Shown here: one piece after another, positions 1-4,966 of the stretch
Layout: each line of letters begins with the position of its first letter
How positions within the stretch are numbered: the first letter of the stretch is position 1
Assembly: GCA_025455345.1 (NCBI GenBank)
Contig: JALOMS010000307.1
Location: 1-9,770 of the forward strand
DNA length: 9,770 nt
Source: Thermoflexibacter sp.
GTDB lineage: Bacteria > Bacteroidota > Bacteroidia > Cytophagales > Thermoflexibacteraceae
Direction: 5' to 3'
Made by a program: the position numbers and the translations under genes
Notes under the pieces: generated by a model
Seen by the model: only the letters and a program-made list of their open reading frames with translations
The model's database searches: none
What the model was told of the DNA's origin: nothing

Positions 1-1405
1 CAAGCATTTCTGTATGAAAAATACAAGTGAGATTACTTTCCGTAGGATTGGGGAATAGAGAAATCATAGGCGCGGGATTAGCACATTCGTTATGCACGGA
101 AATAATGTTCGAGTAGTGAGGTTCTTCATACTCTTCTACGATTTTTAGTCGATAATAGGCTTGTTTGACGAGTTCTTTGATAGAAAATTTGTAAGTAGTT
201 TGCTCCAATCTATTTTTTGCATCTAACTTCCCAATGGTATAAAAATCATTTCCATTTGTACTTTGTTGTATTTCAAAGTGTTTGATATGACTTTCTTGTA
301 CTGTATTCCATATTAGTTCCGTTTTACAGTCTTTTTGAATGGACTTGAACGAAGTCAGATGAAGCGGAAGGAGAGTCAGGTTTGCGCCAACCTCTACCCA
401 TGCTCCACTTACGCCCGTCAAGTCTAATCCTCCAGTAGCATTATTAGTTGTTTTAGAAAAAGAAGAAGTAGAAAGCAAGTTAGTGCCTAATGCTACATCA
501 TTGGCAACTAAGGAATATCCATATACAACATCATTATTGGCTATGCCCAAATCAGCAAAAGAAATAAAAGTTCCAATGACTCGTTGTCCTGTTATATTTG
601 CTGAAGGACTGGAGTTAGTGGCAGCACCATCTTTTCTTACAATTACATAGTTGGCAGAAACACCTACTTCAGTAGTAAAACTGCCTCCTGCAATAGGTAA
701 TGCTTGGCTACCCGCAGTAACTGCGTCTGCATCAAAATAACCTGTGGGCGTATCTCCAGAAAGACTACTGATTGCTTTGATACGGCAATTATCTCCTGTT
801 CCTCTATCAAATAAGACAAATCCAGCTTTTGTTACGTCAGTAGTCGTAAGCCCATCTCTAAAAATATAGTCTATTCGTTCCACATCATTATTATTCCCAT
901 TGCCATCATTTCTATTCACGAATACATTGTCCGCTCCTCTATTCAATACTGTTCCTCCAAAAAATACGGTTGGGTCTATATTGTAAGGCGGGTTAAGAAT
1001 TCTTGTATCTCCAGAACTGCTTGTTTGCTCATAATAAGAGATAAAACGATTAGTACAGCCATTGGCGGGTAGGCAACACGTATTCATACCAGGGCAAGTT
1101 GTTGCTGCTTCTCGGATTAGATTTACTACATTAGGACCAAAGACTCTGGAATAATTGGTTGCGCCTATTTGGAAGCTTACTAAGTTGCGAGTAGTAGAAG
1201 AATTGGTCATCGAGTTACCATACTCCAAAGTATAAGTGGTGGCTGATGAATAAGCCGCACTCCCTGTACCAAGAATGGAATAGGAGGAATAAACATCAGA
1301 AGAGGTCGTAATAGTTACAGCCGTAATGGCTTGCTGTGCTTGTGATTTTTTACTAATCAAAAATACTACACCAAATATAATGAAAATCAGTAGATGTTTT
1401 TTCAT
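1..1405 (-). CDS. T9SS-sorted secreted protein, C-terminal end beyond left edge
   Basis: The minus strand is open from an ATG at 1405-1403 to the left edge (468 codons), so the gene is partial at its 3' end. The first ~24 residues form a signal peptide: MKKHLL, a run of I/F/V/L, then SQAQ before the mature part. The body (about 25-345) is rich in S, T, N and G, looks beta-rich and matches no family I recognise. It has a cysteine cluster (CPGMNTCC, then another C) near residues 102-115. Residues ~346-440 (LPLHLTSF... ELIWNT... FEIQQSTNG... YYRLKIVEE) are the beta-sandwich module that often precedes sorting domains in Bacteroidota proteins. MISLFPNPTESNL near residue 447 begins a T9SS type A sorting domain, cut by the window edge. 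The protein is therefore probably exported through Sec and T9SS and held at or released from the cell surface. Its substrate or role is unknown. It is divergent from thrS. Confidence 0.9.
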   Translation of the reverse strand, partial: MKKHLLIFIIFGVVFLISKKSQAQQAITAVTITTSSDVYSSYSILGTGSAAYSSATTYTLEYGNSMTNSSTTRNLVSFQIGATNYSRVFGPNVVNLIREAATTCPGMNTCCLPANGCTNRFISYYEQTSSSGDTRILNPPYNIDPTVFFGGTVLNRGADNVFVNRNDGNGNNNDVERIDYIFRDGLTTTDVTKAGFVLFDRGTGDNCRIKAISSLSGDTPTGYFDADAVTAGSQALPIAGGSFTTEVGVSANYVIVRKDGAATNSSPSANITGQRVIGTFISFADLGIANNDVVYGYSLVANDVALGTNLLSTSSFSKTTNNATGGLDLTGVSGAWVEVGANLTLLPLHLTSFKSIQKDCKTELIWNTVQESHIKHFEIQQSTNGNDFYTIGKLDAKNRLEQTTYKFSIKELVKQAYYRLKIVEEYEEPHYSNIISVHNECANPAPMISLFPNPTESNLTCIFHTEML

Positions 1406-1494
1406 ACACTACAAAATGAATAAATAATAAAAATAATACTATGAAATTAGAATAGTGATATATGCTCAAAACCTTGCATAAGAAAGATATACGG

Positions 1495-1527
1495 CAAAGA
1501 TATGGTTAAATTAAAAGTAAAATCAAT
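1495..1527 (-). promoter_or_regulatory. Bacteroidota-type promoter for the left-edge secreted gene
   Basis: On the minus strand TATCTTTG (1502-1495) matches the Bacteroidota -7 consensus TAnnTTTG exactly. ATTG (1527-1524) is a near match to the -33 TTTG, with a 21-base spacer, within the range usually seen for this promoter type. Transcription would begin near 1488, giving a leader of about 80 bases before the ATG at 1405. A second, poorer copy of the box (TATCTTTC, 1489-1482) lies just downstream. No ribosome binding site is visible, as is usual in this phylum. Confidence 0.55.
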
Positions 1528-1588
1528 TAATTCCCTATTAATTTGTCCAATTTAACATAGATAGGTAATTATATCTAATAAAAATAGC

Positions 1589-1596
1589 TATCTTCG
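1589..1596 (+). promoter_or_regulatory. Probable -7 element of the thrS promoter
   Basis: TATCTTCG matches TAnnTTTG with one substitution and is followed by CACC, a common context around start sites in Cytophagales. I see no clear -33 TTTG at the expected spacing, so the call rests on the -7 box and its position. Transcription starting about seven bases downstream would give a leader of about 53 bases containing the hairpin at 1609-1632. Confidence 0.45.
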
Positions 1597-1608
1597 CACC
1601 TCAAATTT

Positions 1609-1632
1609 TGCCTTGCAGTTGTAGGCAAGGTA
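1609..1632 (+). promoter_or_regulatory. Hairpin in the thrS leader, anticodon-like loop
   Basis: The arms TGCCTTGC (1609-1616) and GCAAGGTA (1625-1632) form an 8-bp stem with one G-T pair around the 8-base loop AGTTGTAG. The stem lies 22 bases before the thrS ATG. It has no T tail, so it is not an intrinsic terminator. In E. coli, ThrRS represses its own translation by binding leader hairpins that mimic the tRNA-Thr anticodon arm. Here T1619, then TGT (1620-1622), then A1623 would correspond to U33, the anticodon UGU and A37. The hairpin itself is visible; a regulatory role is inferred. Confidence 0.45.
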
Positions 1633-1654
1633 TTCACTTAAATTATTTAAAACA

Positions 1655-3601
1655 ATGATTAATATTACTTTGCCTGATGGCTCAGTCAGGCAATACGAAC
1701 AGGGCGTAACAAGCATGCAAATCGCCTTGAGTATCAGCGAAGGCTTGGCGCGTAACGTACTCGCCGCCAAGGTAAACGGAGAAGTCTGGGACGCATCTCG
1801 ACCTATCTCACAAGACGCAACAGTTCAGCTACTTACATGGAACGATACGGAAGGTAAAAAGACCTTTTGGCACTCCTCTGCCCACCTGATGGCGGAGGCT
1901 TTGCAGGCACTCTATCCCAATACCAAGTTCGGTATAGGACCTGCCATAGACAATGGGTTTTACTATGATGTGGACTTCAACGGGCAATCTTTTTCTTCTG
2001 ATGATTTGGTCAAAATAGAAGAAAAAATGAATGAATTGGCAAAACAGAAAAGCGAATATGTCCGCAAAGAAGTAGCTAAGAAAGAGGCTGTTGCTTATTT
2101 TACAGAAAAAAACGACCCTTACAAATTAGAACTTATAGAGGGTTTAGAAGATGGTAATATTACCTTTTATACGCAAGGGAGTTTTGTCGACTTGTGTAGA
2201 GGTCCTCATATTCCTAATACAGGATTTATTAAAGCAATTAAGTTATTAAATGTGGCAGGTGCGTATTGGAGAGGAGATGAGAAAAATAAACAACTCACTC
2301 GTATTTATGGTATTACCTTCCCCAAAGCCAAAGAGTTAGAAGAATATTTACATTTTTTAGAAGAAGCAAAAAAACGAGACCATCGTAGATTAGGCAAGGA
2401 ATTAGAGCTATTTACTTTTTCCGAAAAAGTAGGCATGGGCTTGCCGCTTTGGCTACCCAAAGGTGCTGTTTTGAGAGAGCGTTTGGAGAACTTTTTGAAA
2501 AAAGCCCAAGTAAGAGCTGGTTATCAGCAAGTAGTAACTCCTCATATTGGGGGGAAACAACTTTATGTAACTTCTGGACACTATGAGAAATATGGTAAAG
2601 ATTCTTTTCAACCTATCAGAACTCCAGATGTAGATGAGGAATTTTTGCTCAAACCCATGAACTGTCCACACCACTGTGAGATTTATAAGTCCAAACCTCG
2701 CTCTTACAGGGATTTACCTATTAGATTTGCGGAATTTGGTACTGTTTATCGTTATGAGCAAAGTGGTGAGTTACATGGTCTGACAAGGGTTAGAGGTTTT
2801 ACCCAAGATGATGCCCATATTTTTTGTCGCCCTGACCAAGTCAAGGAGGAGTTCAAAAAAGTAATAGATTTAGTATTGTACGTATTCAATGCACTTGGTT
2901 TTGAGGATTATACGGCTCAAATCTCTTTGCGCGACCAAATAGACAGAAGCAAATACATTGGCGATGAAGCTCTTTGGGAAAGGGCAGAGCAAGAAATCTC
3001 AGAGGCGGCGGCAGAGAAAAATCTTAAAACCGTAGTGGAGTACGGAGAAGCGGCATTTTATGGTCCCAAATTGGACTTTATGGTCAAAGATGCCTTGGGC
3101 AGAAAGTGGCAGTTAGGCACTATCCAAGTAGATTATCAATTGCCAAACCGCTTCGAGTTAGAATACACAGGTGCAGATAATCAAAAACATCGCCCTGTAA
3201 TGATTCATCGCGCTCCTTTTGGCTCTATGGAACGCTTTACCGCAGTGCTTTTGGAACATTGTGCGGGGAATTTCCCTTTGTGGCTTGCTCCAGAACAGAT
3301 TGCAGTATTGCCTATTTCCGAAAAATACCATGACTATGCCAAAGAGGTGTTCCTATCGCTCCAAGAAAAAGACATTCGCGGTTTTATGGACGAGAGAGAC
3401 GAGAAAATAGGTAGGAAAATCAGAGATGCCGAAGTCAAAAAAGTGCCTTATATGCTGATAGTAGGGGAGAAAGAGCAAGCAGAAGGTGCAATTTCTATTC
3501 GTAAAAAAGGAGAAGGAGATTTGGGAACAATGAAGTTAGATGACTTTATTATTCATTTCCAGACCGAAATAGACAAAATGCTCGCTATCAACACGAACTA
3601 A
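1655..3601 (+). CDS. thrS: Threonyl-tRNA synthetase
   Basis: This cytoplasmic enzyme joins threonine to tRNA-Thr using ATP. The 648 residues match the usual bacterial length. In order: TGS domain (1-62); N2 editing domain with HSSAH (H73, H77) and SFVDLCRGPH (C181, H185), which clears mischarged serine; class II catalytic core (about 245-545) with MNCPHHCEIYKSKPRSYRDL, a motif 2 region around RFAEFGTVYRYE, and motif 3 in PVMIHRAPFGSMERF; and an anticodon-binding domain (about 546-648) starting WLAPEQIAVLP. The expected zinc ligands are C337, H388 and H518. The ATG at 1655 places the TGS domain at the N terminus as in the family. No Shine-Dalgarno is seen; the start follows an A/T-rich stretch. 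The gene has its own promoter and terminator. In many bacteria, including Bacteroidota, infC follows thrS, but not here. The first ~300 bases are clearly richer in G+C than the rest. Confidence 0.98.
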   Translation: MINITLPDGSVRQYEQGVTSMQIALSISEGLARNVLAAKVNGEVWDASRPISQDATVQLLTWNDTEGKKTFWHSSAHLMAEALQALYPNTKFGIGPAIDNGFYYDVDFNGQSFSSDDLVKIEEKMNELAKQKSEYVRKEVAKKEAVAYFTEKNDPYKLELIEGLEDGNITFYTQGSFVDLCRGPHIPNTGFIKAIKLLNVAGAYWRGDEKNKQLTRIYGITFPKAKELEEYLHFLEEAKKRDHRRLGKELELFTFSEKVGMGLPLWLPKGAVLRERLENFLKKAQVRAGYQQVVTPHIGGKQLYVTSGHYEKYGKDSFQPIRTPDVDEEFLLKPMNCPHHCEIYKSKPRSYRDLPIRFAEFGTVYRYEQSGELHGLTRVRGFTQDDAHIFCRPDQVKEEFKKVIDLVLYVFNALGFEDYTAQISLRDQIDRSKYIGDEALWERAEQEISEAAAEKNLKTVVEYGEAAFYGPKLDFMVKDALGRKWQLGTIQVDYQLPNRFELEYTGADNQKHRPVMIHRAPFGSMERFTAVLLEHCAGNFPLWLAPEQIAVLPISEKYHDYAKEVFLSLQEKDIRGFMDERDEKIGRKIRDAEVKKVPYMLIVGEKEQAEGAISIRKKGEGDLGTMKLDDFIIHFQTEIDKMLAINTN

Positions 3602-3612
3602 TCATAATTTCC

Positions 3613-3663
3613 ACAAGGCTGTCCTAAAAATTATATTCACAACTTTAGGACAGCCTTGTTTCA
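3613..3663 (+). terminator. Intrinsic terminator after thrS
   Basis: A perfect 16-bp inverted repeat has its left arm at 3613-3628 and its right arm at 3644-3659, with a 15-base loop. It begins 12 bases after the thrS stop. The 3' arm runs into a short T stretch (TTGTTT), so it reads as a plus-strand terminator. The tail is short, but the stem is long and contains eight G-C pairs. Confidence 0.8.
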
Positions 3664-3760
3664 CAACTTTTTGATAATCACTGCCTAAATCAACTAATTT
3701 TTCCTAATTTTATCACTTATCTACTATCACCCATTGCCAAATTTGGATTATCATAGTTTG

Positions 3761-4449
3761 ATGATGCGAGTATTATCAATCTTCAGGATAGCTCTCATCA
3801 TTTTATTTTTACATACATTAGGGCAAGTTCATGCCCAAAAAATCTTGATTTCGACAGTCTTTTCTTAGTTTATTACGCCAAAGACTCTATATTGCCACCC
3901 AAAATCTATATTTTTATAGATAAAAAAGATAGTAAAGGAGTTTATCAAGAGTTTGATAATCAAAAGATTAATATTGATTCTATACAAAAAACTATATTTA
4001 TCAAATATTTATTTAATAAGGAAGGAGTTTATCAAATAAGCATAGCTGATGCTCACAAAAAGAAAATTATTTCTATGTATTTGACCATCAGCTTTGTTAC
4101 TAATTTGGTTTTCTGCCAAGAAATAGATAAAATAAGTGATAAGCCCTTGGAATATACACCTTTAGGAGGCAAACGCCAATTCAAATTAGATGTAAATAAT
4201 GAATGTAATATTTATGCCTATCTGCAACTTTCCAAACCTATTGCTTGTAAAAAAATCTTTTTAGAAATTTATGCCTTTGGGGGCAAGCTATATAATAAAC
4301 TTATCATACATCGTAGCTTTGCTATTAAGCCCGATTGGGAATATACTTATCTCAAATCTAATTTTGGAAAAATAGGCAAATATAGGGTGATTATAAAAAA
4401 TGATAAGGGAAGAATATTGGGAATCAATTACTTAGAAATTATAGACTAA
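3761..4449 (+). pseudogene. Frameshifted small secreted protein of unknown function
   Basis: An ATG pair at 3761/3764 starts a textbook signal peptide: MMRVLSIF, a hydrophobic run, then GQVHAQ, with probable cleavage between A25 and Q26. That frame stops at 3866. The frame one base back is open through the stop at 4447 and continues the protein sensibly (NLDFDSLFLVYYAKDS...). The switch fits loss of one A in the six-A run at 3837-3842: one more A would give a 229-residue protein. The body is rich in K, I, Y and N, looks beta-rich and ends GKIGKYRVIIKNDKGRILG, like the last strands of a beta-sandwich domain. I do not recognise its family. It is much more AT-rich than thrS. A TTG at 3892 could start a 185-residue body without a signal peptide, but this is unlikely to be the native start. 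It could be a real mutation, a variable tract or a sequencing error. Confidence 0.7.
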
Positions 4450-4452
4450 ATA

Positions 4453-4821
4453 TTATTCAAAAATCATCAGAAATGTCTCCAAAGCATATATCAAACCTAA
4501 TAATACCAGCATTCCCAGCGCAAAAATAATCGGAGATATACTCGCAAAGAATGCCTTGCGATATTGACCTTTATTGTATAATCGCCACGTAATGAATAAG
4601 GAAGCTATCGTTATACATGGAAAGCCAAAACCACCAATGCCCCAAGTAATGTCCCATAAAAAATGTTGCCCACTGTTTTGATAAATCTGAAAAGGCTTGA
4701 TAACCAATGCTAAAAGCCCAAAATAGAGTGTAGCTGGAATAAAAAGCCCCAACACAATATTGATGACAACCAATGCAGGTTTGATTTCCTTATTAAAAAA
4801 GTGATGCTCTTCTTGAGTCAT
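4453..4821 (-). CDS. Small membrane protein, three predicted helices
   Basis: The 122-residue product starts at ATG (4821-4819) and ends with TAA at 4455-4453. A hydrophilic N terminus (MTQEEHHFFNKEIKP) is followed by hydrophobic segments at about 16-41, 58-79 and 91-118. The second holds a glycine-rich stretch (WGIGGFGFPCITIASLF). The linkers contain basic residues (WRLYNKGQYRK). It is probably an inner-membrane protein. I do not recognise a family and see no catalytic motif. It faces the frameshifted plus-strand gene with only three bases between the stop codons. It lies 145 bases downstream of the metalloprotease gene on the same strand, with a hairpin region between, so it probably has its own promoter, though I could not identify a convincing one. 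Confidence 0.75.
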   Translation of the reverse strand: MTQEEHHFFNKEIKPALVVINIVLGLFIPATLYFGLLALVIKPFQIYQNSGQHFLWDITWGIGGFGFPCITIASLFITWRLYNKGQYRKAFFASISPIIFALGMLVLLGLIYALETFLMIFE

Positions 4822-4905
4822 AAGCCAAGTGATTAAATGATAGAAGAATATTACAACAAAAATCGAATCTGTAGCTTCAGGTTATACAAGTGTCTGACAA
4901 TGAAC

Positions 4906-4958
4906 AGAACACGCTAAAGCGTGTTTTACAAAAAGTGCAAAATTACTTAGCGTGTTCT
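4906..4958 (-). terminator. Overlapping inverted repeats after the metalloprotease gene, probable terminator
   Basis: A compact hairpin has arms AACACGC (4908-4914) and GCGTGTT (4919-4925) around a four-base loop. A further copy, AGCGTGTTCT at 4949-4958, is a perfect 10-base inverted partner of AGAACACGCT at 4906-4915. The 4906-4915 arm can therefore pair with either downstream copy, but not both at once. The region starts just after the metalloprotease stop on the minus strand. It probably ends that transcript, although the T tail on that strand is poor. On the plus strand the compact hairpin is followed by TTTT. Confidence 0.5.
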
Positions 4959-4966
4959 ACTATCAC

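Noticed and set aside
1588..1654. T-box or similar tRNA-sensing riboswitch before thrS
   Set aside because: The leader is only about 50 bases, has no T-box sequence and no terminator/antiterminator pair. T-boxes are not expected in Bacteroidota.
3753..3760. ATAGTTTG just before ATG 3761 as a -7 promoter box
   Set aside because: It resembles TAnnTTTG only with the first two bases swapped, and it abuts the start codon, leaving no leader. No better promoter was found for this gene.
3836..3843. Programmed -1 ribosomal frameshift joining the two frames of the 3761-4449 gene
   Set aside because: In the reading frame the codons are CAA AAA ATC. They do not form an X XXY YYZ slippery heptamer, and I saw no convincing stem or pseudoknot just downstream. 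A lost A in the run is simpler, though transcript slippage on the A run cannot be excluded.
3892..4449. Stand-alone 185-residue protein starting at TTG 3892
   Set aside because: The same frame continues upstream to the A run with protein-like sequence, and a fitting signal peptide lies in the next frame. The TTG is probably an internal leucine codon.
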